From Dendrocalamus latiflorus (Eukaryota > Streptophyta > Magnoliopsida > Poales > Poaceae): 64,000 nt of DNA. Both the position numbers and the translations under genes were made by a program. The stretch is from the NCBI GenBank assembly GCA_017311315.1, contig CM029613.1:1676501-1740500 (forward strand). The letters are read 5' to 3'. Under the pieces are notes generated by a model. The model made no database searches. It was not told where the DNA came from and saw only the letters and a program-made list of their open reading frames with translations. Below, one piece after another: positions 42,968-54,485 of the stretch; position 1 is the stretch's first letter; each line of letters begins with the position of its first letter.

Positions 42968-43213
42968 GGGTGCATCATCACATCCCCTTCGCAAAACACC
43001 AGCACAAAGCCCATGAGGCACTTGGATGAGGCCAGCCATGAGAAAACAATAATATATAGCAACATATATAAAACACAAGCAACAAAAAATATGCCCATAT
43101 ATGGTTATATTCTATTTGGTTTCTCAGTGTTCGTAGCTTTTGATTTCTCTTTACAATTATTATTTATTAGATTTATAAATTACAGTTAAAATTATAAACC
43201 GTAGTTCACGCAC

Positions 43214-43220
43214 TATATAT
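43214..43220 (+). promoter_or_regulatory. TATA box of the RAV gene
   Basis: TATATAT located 85 bases upstream of the ATG at 43299; spacing suits a short 5' UTR. Inferred from position. Confidence 0.55.
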
Positions 43221-43298
43221 CACATCCCGTTCACTCCTTCCCATAGCTTCTCCACAGCTTTGGCAAGCTACTACTCTGAGCATCTCTCTAGTGATCGG

Positions 43299-44429
43299 AT
43301 GGACAGCACGAGCTGCCTCGTGGACGACGCGAGCAGCGGCGCGTCCACGGGCAAGAAGGCGCCGGCGCTGGCTGTGAAGCCGCTGCAGCGCGTGGGCAGC
43401 GGCGCGAGCGCGGTGATGAACGCGGCGGAGCCCGGCGCGGAGGCGGACTCGGGCGGTGCGGGCCGAGGGGTGGGGGGAGGCGGTGGAGGGAAGCTGCCGT
43501 CGTCCAGGTACAAGGGAGTTGTGCCGCAGCCGAACGGGCGGTGGGGCGCGCAGATCTACGAGCGACACCAGCGCGTGTGGCTCGGCACGTTCACGGGGGA
43601 GGCCGAGGCCGCGCGCAACTACGACGTGGCGGCTCAGCGGTTCCGCGGCCGGGACGCCATCACCAACTTCCGCCCGCTCGCCGAGTCCGACCCGGAGGCC
43701 GCCGCCGAGCTCCGGTTCCTCGCCTCCCGGTCCAAGGCAGAGGTCGTCGACATGCTCCGCAAGCACACCTACCTCGACGAGCTCGCGCAGAACAAGCGCG
43801 CCTTCGCCGCAGCCTCCCCGTCGCCTCCCAAGAAACCCACCTCGTCGCCTCCCGCGCCCCCCGCGGCGCGAGAGCATCTCTTCGACAAGACGGTGACACC
43901 TAGCGACGTGGGGAAGCTGAACCGGCTGGTGGTACCGAAGCAGCATGCCGAGAAGCACTTCCCGCTGCAACTCCCGGCCGTCGCCACCTCTGGCGTCGGC
44001 TTTGGCGAGTGCAAGGGCGTGCTCCTCAACTTCGAGGACGGCGAAGGGAAGGTGTGGAGGTTCCGGTACTCCTACTGGAATAGCAGCCAGAGCTACGTGC
44101 TCACCAAGGGGTGGAGCCGCTTCGTCAAGGAGAAGGGCCTGCACGCCGGCGACGCCGTCGGCTTCTACCGCTCCGTTGGCAAGCAGTTCTTCATCGATTG
44201 CAAGCTCCGGCCGAAGACCACCACCTTTGTCAACGCGGTGGCCGTTCCGCCCCCCGTGAAGGCGGTGCGGCTTTTCGGCGTTGACTTGCTCACGACGGCG
44301 CCGACGTCAGCGGCGGCGCTGGAGCAGGACGACATGACCAAGAGCAAGAGAGCTAGGGACGGCGTAGCAGCGTCTCAACCACACGTGGTTTCTAAGAAGC
44401 AATGCATAGAGTTCGCGCTAATTACCTAG
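43299..44429 (+). CDS. RAV: RAV-type AP2/ERF and B3 transcription factor, 376 aa
   Basis: Intronless gene. The AP2 domain is at about residues 68-128 (SRYKGVVPQPNGRWGAQIYE, WLGTF, AARNYDVAAQRFRGRDAITN). The B3 domain is at about 194-303 (LFDKTVTPSDVGKLNRLVVP, WRFRYSYWNSSQSYVLTKGW, FFIDCKL). The repression motif RLFGV is at 324-328. RAV proteins bind bipartite sites, CAACA by AP2 and CACCTG by B3, and act in the nucleus, mostly as repressors of growth and flowering genes. The start was set at the first ATG (MDSTSCLVDD); the open frame extends 13 codons upstream without an ATG. The N-terminal linker has a Gly run at 59-64, and residues 172-188 form a Pro/Ser/Lys-rich linker. All landmark motifs are present and the length is normal for grass members, so it looks functional. 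From memory it corresponds to rice Os01g0693400. Confidence 0.96.
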   Translation: MDSTSCLVDDASSGASTGKKAPALAVKPLQRVGSGASAVMNAAEPGAEADSGGAGRGVGGGGGGKLPSSRYKGVVPQPNGRWGAQIYERHQRVWLGTFTGEAEAARNYDVAAQRFRGRDAITNFRPLAESDPEAAAELRFLASRSKAEVVDMLRKHTYLDELAQNKRAFAAASPSPPKKPTSSPPAPPAAREHLFDKTVTPSDVGKLNRLVVPKQHAEKHFPLQLPAVATSGVGFGECKGVLLNFEDGEGKVWRFRYSYWNSSQSYVLTKGWSRFVKEKGLHAGDAVGFYRSVGKQFFIDCKLRPKTTTFVNAVAVPPPVKAVRLFGVDLLTTAPTSAAALEQDDMTKSKRARDGVAASQPHVVSKKQCIEFALIT

Positions 44430-47024
44430 CTAGCGTGTTTTGCTTCCTGCTTGCTTCACTCGGATGCACGGTAGCTTAGAGCTCTTGATCTCTTGCTTGA
44501 ATCGTTTGTTTCATTTCTTCTTACATATATATGCTCTAATCTTGCTTAATTCGCCGTAAATTAAAATCTTCGTTTTGTTTTGCCAAGTGTATACATACTT
44601 ATTATGTCCTAGAGAGGACATGCCAGAAGAAGCAATGTTTGGAACTCTCAATTTGTCTAGCTCCTTGTGCCTTAATTGCGATGTAAATAAAGAGACGTCA
44701 ATTTGTGGCTAGATATTGCAATTTGACACTTTTTGTTTTGGTGCTTTCATGTGGTTAAGATGTGATGTGTGCTACACCCCAGATGCATTGCATGTAACAC
44801 AGCCTTTTGTGCGAAAAGCTAGCTTCGGGGGTTAGATGATCCCCATGGAATGGAGAGGAAAGTGGCCATAATCGCATGCATGCACCTCATATAGTGATGT
44901 GATGCGATAGATATGCCATACTTAGCATCAGCTGAAAATTGTGGACTGATACTTTCACAGGGATATAGATAGGGCTACCAAGAGACAGGGACAGAGTATC
45001 TCCAGGGCAAAGGAGGCATGGCCCTCATCCCCATGGAAAATTTGCTAGTTTTACCTGCATTGAAGAACAGCATGCTAGAATAACACTAAATGGAAACGAA
45101 TCCTCCGCATAGAAGGACAAAATGCACATGCTACAGTGCTGTGCATTAATCATTTAAACCACTGGTGGATTCAATTGCTACTGCAGAAGTACTAGCGTAA
45201 CACCGTAGCAATCAATGGTCGGTGCTGTAGCAGCTGCTCTGAAGCGTTCTCTTTTGATCGAACCGTGGATAGATGTCCCTAATGCAAATCAGTGTAGCTT
45301 CTCTGCATTTTGTTCTTCAACGCAGAGGATCCATTTCCAACACTAAAATATCTATCTTCCTAGGTTATATATCCAAGTATATGATTTTTAAATTGGCCCC
45401 CTCTATTTTTCTCCAAACTCCGCAATTGAACAGAGAAGAATCCGGCCCCCTGCAGTTTTACGTAAACAAAAGCATCGGCATCAAGTTAGAAATCACAAGA
45501 GTTAATTATGCCCGAGGGCGTGTTCATGTTGAAGTGATTGTCCAAATTTTCTCAGCAACTTAAGTTTTTCTGTTAATTGGGCATGCAGCATATGAAACTT
45601 AATAGTTCATGATCTATCCTCTAAATTCAGCTTGCTAGCTGTACAAAAGGTGATCTTTAGGCATGTGCATCAAGATATAATCACATTATTGCGATGTAAT
45701 GTCTGCGAATTTTTAGCTCAGAATTTTAAGGCAATTATTAAAGATGATTCCTTTCTTGTGAATCTTGGTATCTGATTGACCGAGCATATGAAACAACGGA
45801 ATGTTCAGCATTTTTCGAGATTTTGACCGAGGAGATTAACAGTGATCGGAATCTAGGAAGCACGCCGGTTTCTAGAATATATGCTAGTTAGTCGATATAG
45901 GAAATGCTCTACGTTAACTTTTTATATTAATGCTAAACCATGGTTCACATACGTGTTTAGTATCTAGTTTTGATGCGAGGTAAATGCCAATGGAAAGAGA
46001 CACGAGCAACACTTCAAAAAAATTTCAGACCAGATAAGCTTGCAGGGCGGGTTGTGAGGTTATCGATCCACGGACCACACGGCCAGGTTCACCGACTCCT
46101 GAAACAGCTAAAAACTTTCGCCGCCATTTGTACAGATGGACAAGCCTACACGGCTCGTCGAGAGGAAAGCTAGGTACGTACTGCATGCGGCTTCATTCGT
46201 ATACAAATAGGATCAACTAGCCGCATAAGCGCCGCGCTAGCTATCGTGTGAAACAAAGTAAATGAGACAACGATTCGCAGGGAGTTTTTCAAAAAAAAAT
46301 CGAGGGCATATGCGTAATTCCGGGGAAACCAAAGGGTTTTTTTTAAAAAAATCGAGGACCTGTAAGGGCCTGTACGTAAGTAAATAAGGGCCTGTACGTA
46401 AGCAAATAAGGACCTATACGCAATTTCGGAAACCCGCGGGGCGCAATCCAAAAATTTGTTAGGGAAAAAACTCGCAGGGACCTTCTCGCGAGAAAAAAGG
46501 ACCCCAACGTAATTTCCGGAAAAGTGAGGGAAAGCGGCTCGGCCGGCCGTACGCGGATTCGCCCGCCACGCGCCGGCCGGCCGAGCGCCGCGGGCTGACG
46601 TGGGCGGCTCTCCGCGCGAAGAGTCCCCCGTCTTTGTATGGTCGAGTATTCATCTCCATGCGGTAACGGCCCTGTTCATTTTGTTTTTTCTTTTAGTTTT
46701 AGCTTCTCCAAAAGTTAAAATAAATGAAATGGTCATTTCTTCAAATAGCTTTTTGCATTTAAAACCATACGCGCTGTTCACACCGACGTCCCTGTCTTAA
46801 AAAAATATAGATAAAATCTGTCAACTATAGCTAAAAGTTATTAACCACAGCAAAAATAAATAAGCCTAACAGGTGAGGGGACAAGTTGCGAACTTGCACG
46901 CACGTCGATCGGCTTGCACTTTCCTTTTCACTAGACAAATAATGAAATAATGTTGGTGCCTCACTTTGTAACAAACAAGAAGAATACATGCGTTTTAGTT
47001 ACGGAAACATGTCATGTTAGATTT
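44430..47024. other. Downstream flank of the RAV gene, no further gene
   Basis: The first 300 bases are probably 3' UTR. Later parts contain a short tandem repeat (46371-46428, GGGCCTGTACGTAAGTAAATA-like, about three units) and a GC-rich patch at 46520-46620. Open frames carry no recognised domain. Confidence 0.45.
46371..46428. repeat. Short tandem repeat, about 22-bp unit
   Basis: Three imperfect units of AAGGGCCTGTACGTAAG-AAAT form, seen directly. Confidence 0.7.
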
Positions 47025-47293
47025 GGGCTCTGCTTATTTCAGTTTCAGCTTCTGTTTTCTGGCTTATTTTTCACTATTCATAAATTTCGTTGTTTTTCCT
47101 AACTTTTGGCCTTTTTAGCTTTTTTCCCCGTACACGTTTGTGTTGTCCGTGATGAGCTATCATATTTTTCTATTTTTAAAATTTTTAAATTTAATTACAC
47201 CAAATAAGCCACCGTCAACTACAATGAAAATTTAGCCACTACAGTGAAAATTCAGCCATAAGTCACAGTTTTTCAGCCCAACTGAGCGGGGCC
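47025..47293. mobile_element. MITE with GGGCTCTGCT...GAGCGGGGCCC ends
   Basis: Inverted ends and the same internal blocks as at 41970-42210 (CTATTCATAAATTTCG, GATGAGCTATCATA, TTTTCAGCCCAAC). No clear target duplication. Confidence 0.6.
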
Positions 47294-47327
47294 CATCAAT
47301 TGAGGTTGTTTCCTTTAGAAATTTTAA

Positions 47328-47640
<313 letters not shown>

Positions 47641-47875
47641 TAGATCTACCTTTTATTTGGCTGAATCATGCATGATTTTTCTTAATTCTATTTGAATGTA
47701 ATTTCAAATGGTTGTATAATATGAATGTTACATCTAGTTTAAATAAATATGAGGTCAATATTTAGCATTCCTGCTTTTGTCATACTGGTTTTGATAGTAT
47801 CGCTAGAATATCTACATTAGATTTAATTCTAAAATATGAAATTATCAAAGGATCAAAGTGTTAGTCATGAGTGCA

Positions 47876-48866
47876 CACTACTACAGAAAAGTTCATCACA
47901 AACGATTCAGAACCATCATCACAGACGGTTCCTTGAACTGGCTGACTTCATGGGTCAGTGATAATACGGGCTATTCACAGACAATTTTTGAACTATCTGT
48001 GAAAACCGTATCACAGACGGTTCGGAACTAGAACCATTTGTGATCGCCCATTATCATAGATGGTTCAAAACTACAATTATCTAGAATAGTATGTGACAAT
48101 ATTTCAACTTAGCTAAGTCATGGTAAAAATCCAGACTTGGCTAATTTTTTGGGCATCCAAGTTATAGTAAAATCGGATGGATGGGATTGAAAACGAGGTG
48201 GGGAAGGAGAGGAGTAGAGGAGAAGTGAGAAGAGAGAAAAGGAGATGAGAAGAAGAAGAGTCGACCGAGCCTTCTATTTTTAGGGAAAATTTGACGAGGA
48301 GAAGTGAAAAGAGAGAAGAGGAGATAACGAGAAGAGGGGATGAGGAGAGGAGTGGAGAAGTGAAAAGAGGGAAGAGGAGATAAGGAGAAGAGGGGATGAG
48401 GAGAGGAGTGGAGAAGTGAGAAGAGAGAAGAGGAGAAGAACAGCCGAGCTTTCTATTTTAAAGAGCAAATCCAACAAGTTGAGCGTGAAATTCAAATTTG
48501 GTGAGAACAAGTAAGTTGAAATATTGTCATAGACTATTCTAGATAAATAATCGTCTATGATAACTTGGTCATTACAGACAACTTTTGTTATAAGCCATCT
48601 ATCGTCTGTGATATATCATAGATGATTCAGAACAAAAACCATCTGTGATAAGTATAGACATTACATATGATTTTTGTTCTGAACCGTTTGTGATCAGTTC
48701 AGAATAAAAACTGTATGTGGTAAATAGGTTATCACAGACAGTTCTTTCCATCGCAGTGAACCTAGACAGTCCATCTTGTAAAATCGTCTATGGTAACTTT
48801 ATCACTGATGGTTTGTGTTGAACCATCTGTGATGAGACGTCCAGGATGACTCTTTTTATAGTAGTG
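47876..48866. mobile_element. Complete non-autonomous CACTA element, 991 bp
   Basis: The termini CACTACTACAGAAAAG and CTTTTTATAGTAGTG are inverted. The 3-bp duplication GCA is exact at 47873-47875 and 48867-48869. Both ends carry dense subterminal motifs of the type ATCACAGACGGTTC in both orientations. The centre (about 48200-48450) is a purine-rich block with a 56-bp tandem unit. There is no transposase, so it depends on a related autonomous CACTA. Confidence 0.92.
48315..48426. repeat. 56-bp purine-rich tandem repeat in the CACTA element
   Basis: Units starting GAAGAGGAGATAA at 48315 and 48371; further partial GAGAGGAG text on both sides. Confidence 0.75.
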
Positions 48867-48899
48867 GCAAGCAGAATAGCCTTAAAAATCCGTTAAGGG

Positions 48900-49610
48900 A
48901 TCATATGACGAAAAGAACTTGGCACTATTAGATATTATTCATTCAGATTTATGTGAAATAAATGGATTGTTGACTAAAGCAGGCAAAAGATATTCAATGA
49001 CTTTTATTGATGATGCAATATGCTACTACTATGTTGATTTGCTAAAAACTAATGATGAAACTTTAAACTACTTTAAGATTTATAAGGCCAAAATTGAGAA
49101 CCAATTAGATAAGAAAATAAAAAGACTGAGATCTAATTGTGGAGGAGGGTACATCTCTCGTATATTCTCATAATTCTATTGTGAGCATAGAATAATACAT
49201 GAATTTACACTACCATATTCATCCTAATCAAATGGGGTAGTTGAGAGAAAAAAAACCAGACACTAACAGACTTGATTAATGTCATGTTAGAGTGTGTCGG
49301 TATGCTTAAGGTGTGGTGGGGGAAGCTATGTTGACATTAACTTTCATCCTAAACAGGATAATCATAAAAAAGAATAAGATTACTCCATATGAGGGATGGA
49401 AGGTGAGCAAATATAATATCAATTTTCTGTGAACTTAGGAGCGTTCGGCAAAAGTTAATATACCATTGCAGATAAAGAAAAAGCTTAGCCTTAAAATAGC
49501 TGATTGTGTTTTTTTATGATATATTCATAATAGCACGGTCTATATATTTTTAGTAGTAATCATAGAACATTCTAGACACACAATATTCTCTCCAGGAATG
49601 CCAACATGCT
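48900..49610 (+). pseudogene. Decayed copia integrase fragment
   Basis: Reads LLDIIHSDLCEINGLLTKAG, YSMTFIDDA, YFKIYKAKIENQLDKKIKRL and RSNCGGGY. After a frame change come EFTLPYSSQSNGVVERK-like text and later HNSTVYIFLVV-like text. These are the integrase core and its C-terminal side in Ty1/copia order, with many stops. It is unrelated in sequence detail to the young Sirevirus. It ends or is truncated at the CACTA element on its left. No LTRs were found. Confidence 0.75.
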
Positions 49611-52353
49611 AGCATTTTCTTTGGTTCAACCATGAGCATAACATGGTGAAATGATAGTAGAATCCCATAATTCAACTGCATGACCAAGAAAATATAGCAT
49701 GTTCAAATCTAGCAGTGACGGGTGTAGTTTTTTTTTTTATCATAATTGAATATAGTGTTACCGTGAGACCATACAAAGGTCTCCACATGGTGTATTATGA
49801 GTATTTAACTTTGCTATGCAAATGTTATTGAAATTTGAGTTTAATTTTGAGAGTTTGCAATATTCAGAGTTGCTGTCAAGTGTAAGACGGTCTGATCGGC
49901 CGGTGGCCAATGGACTGACCGCCATGGGGTAAGCGGTCAAACCGGTCATATGGCTTTTAGAAATTGCACACTAAACACTTGTGTAGTTGTGTTTGAAGAT
50001 GTGTTTGCACTAGGTGCCATCTAAAATAGAGTTGAGCTGAAACTAGAAAGAGTTTAACCGAAATTCCAGAGAGAGTATTTTCTGGTGCTCTTAAACGATC
50101 AGAGTTTAACCCCATACAATATGAGTGTTACATTCACACTTAACTCATACATAGACAATATGAAGGAATAAAAGGAAAAAAAAAGAAAAGCTAAAAAACA
50201 AAAAAAATGAAATTAAGAAGTTAGAAGCAGAAACTCGTTAGAGCCTGACCTTGGCGTGCACACATTAGGGGAGAGAGAGAGAGAGAGAGAGATAGCACAC
50301 CAGACTCCAGAGGGACAGCCCGACTTTGGCGACCATGGACAAAGCTAGGACCAGCAGCTGCCTGCACGTTGAAAGAGATCAGAATTCAGAAACCGGCCAC
50401 CTAGCTAGATGCAGCTTAAGTTCGCAACAGTTCCCGCGGTCGGATCTGCGCATGGCACCACCACACAGATCATCCATGCAAGTTGCAGCACGACGTGTTT
50501 GCGCTCCAGCTTGTTCAGTGAACGCGAGAAGCTCAGCGCAGCTGAATCTAGGACTAGTTCAAAGTGCAAACCGCAGCTATCGACCAGAGGAGATATGCAT
50601 GCCGGGCATGTTGCGATCTCTGCATGTGGAGGGGTTGCCCTGGCCATTTATGACAGTCAACCTTGCATTGCAATGCCCTGGCGACTGCCCTGACTAGTTG
50701 CTGACTTGCTCCGTGGCTCAGATCTCCAGACCGGTTTAGGTCGTTTTCGTCTGGTCTTTTCCATACGCATTTTCCTCCTTTTTTTCCATGCAAGCCCTTG
50801 TGCTTTGATGATCTCGCAATTGTGTACAAGAGGCCAGAGACAGTGAGGCGAGTCAAATAATTTCGGTGTGTCTTAGGTGGTGATCGGTTCGACTGAAAAG
50901 CTCGTGGCTTATGGCTGAAAACACTATAGCTGGCTGAAAAAAGCACTGTAGTTGACAGAGGCTTATTTAGCATAATTAAATTTAAAAATAAAAAATGTTA
51001 GCCCATTACATATAATACAAACAAACACGGGAAAAAAAGAACCGGCAAAAAAGCTCAACAAAAAGCTAAAAGTTCAGAAAAAGACAAAACTTATGAATAG
51101 TGGAAAATAAGCGTCGGTAAACGGTAAATCGGATACTGTTCGACCGGATATCTGATAAATAATTTAGTACTCCAACCAGCCCAGCCTATTACCATCATTG
51201 ACACTAACCGACCTAAATTTTACCCAAGTGCTAATCTAACTCCAGAGTCCAGCCACTTTAGTCAGTCACCATCAATCCTTCCTACTTATGTTGAATTTGC
51301 GTATGAATTTATCGGTTTTCAAACTAATGTATGAATTTATCAGTTTTTGAATTTATGTATGAATTTATTGCTCATGTTGAATTTGTGTTGTGTCGGCTAT
51401 CGTACTTAAGTAATCTAGGTGAATTTATTGCTAATTGAAGGTTTGAAGTGATAGTAGTATGATTCAATGTATATTTTTTTTATGTATGCACATACTACCA
51501 CCTATATTATGCGTTTACGATCCGAAATCGTCATATATCTATCCCGATGGTACCATATCCGAAACTTCCAATACTCCAAATTCATATTCGTATCCGGTCT
51601 TACCGTATCTGACTCTGAATCTGGGGGAAAAATATGGGTTATAATATGATATGAACAATATTCGCTCGAATCTGACCCGATTACACCCCTATTCATAGAG
51701 GAGTTGTCTATAGAGATATGTAAAAAGATAACTTATTGTAGAAACTGTCTTTTGTGCTTTCTATAGATGATATTATAGATAACAGTTATCTATACTATTA
51801 TATATGCTCGAAGTTCACATCGATATATGTTGGGAGAACATGCAGTGCCATTGGGTGGAGTGAACAATCATCAAACCTCACAGTACATGCTTAGCGCATC
51901 AAAAAGCAAAACTTGGTCAAGGGCTTAAACCCCATTACCGGTTGGTTATTTCATGGTTTTGTTGAAAACTGGTCGAGCACTCTCGATCTCTTTGACTTGG
52001 TGTTTATGCCTTTAATTGTTTCACCTAAAGTTGTACTGCACTTGCTAAATGCGCAATGAATTTTTTTTCGTGTGTAAAGTCCAATCAAGGGCGGATATAT
52101 ATCCGGCAACCACCAACACCATCTGGCTTATCGAAAAAAAATCCCCATACTGACATTACTACATGTTACTTTGTATCTCTATGCATGGTGTCCCGATGAG
52201 GCAACGACCTTTTTTTTCTCCTAGATCCGTCCCTGATCAGTCCAGAAGTAGCTTTCCACATGGCATGAGAGGTAGAAAGGAACGGATAGCTTACATTATA
52301 TTTTTTATTTCACATGTGCCTGTTCGCGCGGTGGACTTTTGTTCATCAGTTTT
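49611..52353. other. Intergenic, repeat-rich
   Basis: Includes a (GA)n run at 50273-50292, a MITE at 50885-51113 and AT-rich text at 51110-51690 with TCGGATATCCG-like motifs. Open frames at 50326-50700 have no recognised domain. Confidence 0.4.
50885..51113. mobile_element. MITE related to 27316-27563
   Basis: Shares GGCTTATGGCTGAAAA, GCATAATTAAATTTAAAAA and ATGTTAGCCCAT with the other copies, in reverse orientation to 47025-47293. Ends approximate. Confidence 0.55.
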
Positions 52354-52576
52354 GGGCCTGTTTGGCAACGGCTGCGGCTTATGGCTTTTGGCTGTTTACG
52401 GTACAGATTACGGAGAAATAGATATTCATTTGCGATTTTGGGTAGTACAGATGTTTGGCTTTTAACATGTAGATCGTTTAATTTATAGACTCCGTCTTGA
52501 AAAAATACTCCGTTTGAAAGTTAGGTACTGTAGCAAAAGCCAAAAGCCGCCAGCTTCGGAGGAAAAGAACAGGCCC
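52354..52576. mobile_element. MITE, GGGCCTGTT family, copy 2
   Basis: The ends GGGCCTGTTTGG and GAAAAGAACAGGCCC; the body is the reverse of the copy at 22992-23233 (AACATGTAGATCGTTTAA, CTTGAAAAAATACTCCGTTTG). Confidence 0.75.
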
Positions 52577-52662
52577 TTTAATTAGAATTGAATAGCACGT
52601 GAAACGGACTCGCTACTTAATGTTTGATAGCTCTTCGCATGTGCTTTCGGCAGATAAACAAA

Positions 52663-53941
52663 GGGATAATTGATGCTTTGTCTTTTAGTTTGGGTGCATT
52701 TGATCATTTATCTTTTTTAATTTGACATTTATATTTTGTCCTGAAATTCTCTTGTCAATTGCTATTTTCCCTATCTGCGTATTATATCATTTTTCATTTG
52801 TTTAACCCTTTTAAGCTCATGTGAATAGACCAGATTACCCTCTTCCCCTCCTCCTATGGCGTAGGAAAGGCCGCGCCTTTACGTGATGAAAGTGGTGGAC
52901 CGGTGGGCGGTGGCCAAGAAGTAGAAGCTGGAGCGTGCGGTAGTCGAGAAGTGCATCCTGCGGTTGCTCGACCACCCCTTCCTCCCCACACTCTTCACCG
53001 ACTTCGACGCTACCCCGCACTTGTCCTGTGTCGTCATGAAGTTCTGTCCTGGCGGCGACTTCCATTCCCTCCGCCACCACATGCCCTCCCGCCGCTTCCC
53101 CCTCCCTCCGCTCGGTACTTCGACCTATCGCTAGAGTCCACGTCTTTGCCGTCACTGGAGGACACCGATGCTGGGGAGCATGGAGATGAGCTCGACACGG
53201 CGGCCAACGTATCCTGCTTCTCGGACCACCTGCTTTGGTTCAAGCGGCGGAGGCGTCGTCGGGGAGCGGCGACAGCGGCGCATCCACCCCCGCAGTTCAT
53301 GGCGGAGCTGGTGTTCACACGGTCGTGCTTGTTCGTCGGGACGCACGAGTACATGGCCCCAGAGGTCACTGGCGGTGGCGCGCACGGTGCCGCCATGGAC
53401 TGGTGGGCCTACAACTGCTCCTCTACAAGCCCCTCTATGGCCGCACCCCCTTCGCGGGCCCCACCTACGAGGCGACGCTCCGCAACATCGTGCACCGCCT
53501 GCTCGCCTTCTCCTCTGGCTCTAGTTTTGGATCTACGAGTAGATGGGGTCGGCACGCGCGGCGGCGACGAGCTCGGAGTGCTCGGCGGCAGGCGCCTCCA
53601 GGTCGGGGAGAGCGAAGAGAAGGAGAGGAGCAGCGCGCGGGAGGAGAAGAAGAGGGAGACGGAGATGAGGAGCAAGGAGAGCACGGACGCAAGCAGCAGC
53701 GTCACCCACCGTGGGAGGAGGAGAAGAAGAGGGCAATCTAGTCTATTCACATGAGCTCAAGGGGTTAAACAAATAAAAAATGATATAATATGCAAATAGG
53801 GCAAAATATCAATTGGCAAGAGAACTTCAGGGCAAAATATCAATTGGCAAGATAACTTCAGGGCAAAATATAAATGGCAAAGTAAAGGAGGGTAAATAAT
53901 CAAAGACACCTAAACTGAGGGGGCAAAGTATCAATTATCCC
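52663..53941. mobile_element. Pack-MULE carrying an AGC kinase fragment
   Basis: A 1279-bp element with long inverted ends. The left arm starts GGGATAATTGATGCTTTG and the right arm ends CAAAGTATCAATTATCCC. Similarity between arms continues for about 180 bases, up to GAATAGACCAGATTACCCTC near 52844. Nine-base flanks ATAAACAAA (52654-52662) and AAAAACAAA (53942-53950) differ at one base. Long terminal repeats with a 9-bp duplication and captured gene sequence define a Pack-MULE. The right arm contains a 31-bp tandem duplication (CAATTGGCAAGA...CTTCAGGGC). Confidence 0.85.
52871..53530 (+). pseudogene. AGC VIII (PINOID/WAG-like) kinase fragment
   Basis: Three frames must be followed. Frame one from 52880 reads YVMKVVDRWAVAKK, a stop at 52922-52924, then KLERAVVEKCILRLLDHPFL and VVMKFCPGGDFHSLRHHMPS: the ATP-binding lobe with the beta-3 lysine. 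At about 53119-53124 it jumps to FDLSLESTSLPSLEDTD, so the segment with the catalytic HRD/YRDLKPEN loop is deleted. The second frame continues with an insertion-domain remnant, FVGTHEYMAPEV and AMDWWAY. A third frame gives LLYKPLYGRTPFAGPTYEAT followed by LRNIV. The DFD-type insertion kinases of plants (PINOID, WAG, D6PK) phosphorylate PIN auxin exporters. With the catalytic loop missing, no kinase activity is possible. The source gene must exist elsewhere in the genome. Confidence 0.85.
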
Positions 53942-53950
53942 AAAAACAAA

Positions 53951-54441
53951 TTGTTCCCAATTAATTAGCACCTGGCGACCGAGTTCAGTACTGCTGACAA
54001 ATAGCCATGGAATTCTATGCTGATCATCAGCAGCGACATTGTGCGCCCGTCAGCTTCAGAAAACTATCTCGCACTGAGCATGAAGTCACCTCGGATATAC
54101 CAACAAAATGTGTTTTGCTAGTTTCTACCCGTGAGAAACTATATATATCCCACAGGCTTGTATCATGACAACAATTTGTCGTTGATCTCCTGTTCCAACC
54201 TAAAGGTGACCACCTAATTTCATCCAGGTCTTCAGTGTCCTAATTAATTGTTGAATCGTGCAAGTGGTATCTATCTACAGTCCACGCATCTTGGCTACTA
54301 TACAAGCTAGCATTATATCATCGATGGCAAGGAATAGGAAGGTGTGATGGCGAGGCAAGGAGCAGCGGTGGTGGAAGATTCAGTGCTCATGGTGGAAAAA
54401 AATGGAGCTAGAGAACTTGCTCTGTCACCTTGAAGAAAGAG

Positions 54442-54485
<44 letters not shown>

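Larger units (their letters stand above)
40206..43213. other. Intergenic, left of the RAV gene
   Basis: Holds a MITE at 41970-42210. A GC-rich stretch at 40920-41160 has open frames on both strands without recognised domains. The last 300 bases are the presumed RAV promoter. Confidence 0.45.

Noticed and set aside
43456..44259. Long alternative frames over the RAV gene
   Set aside because: Shadows of the GC-rich real frame.
50326..50700. Overlapping frames of 80-123 codons
   Set aside because: No domain, both strands open, no splice support.
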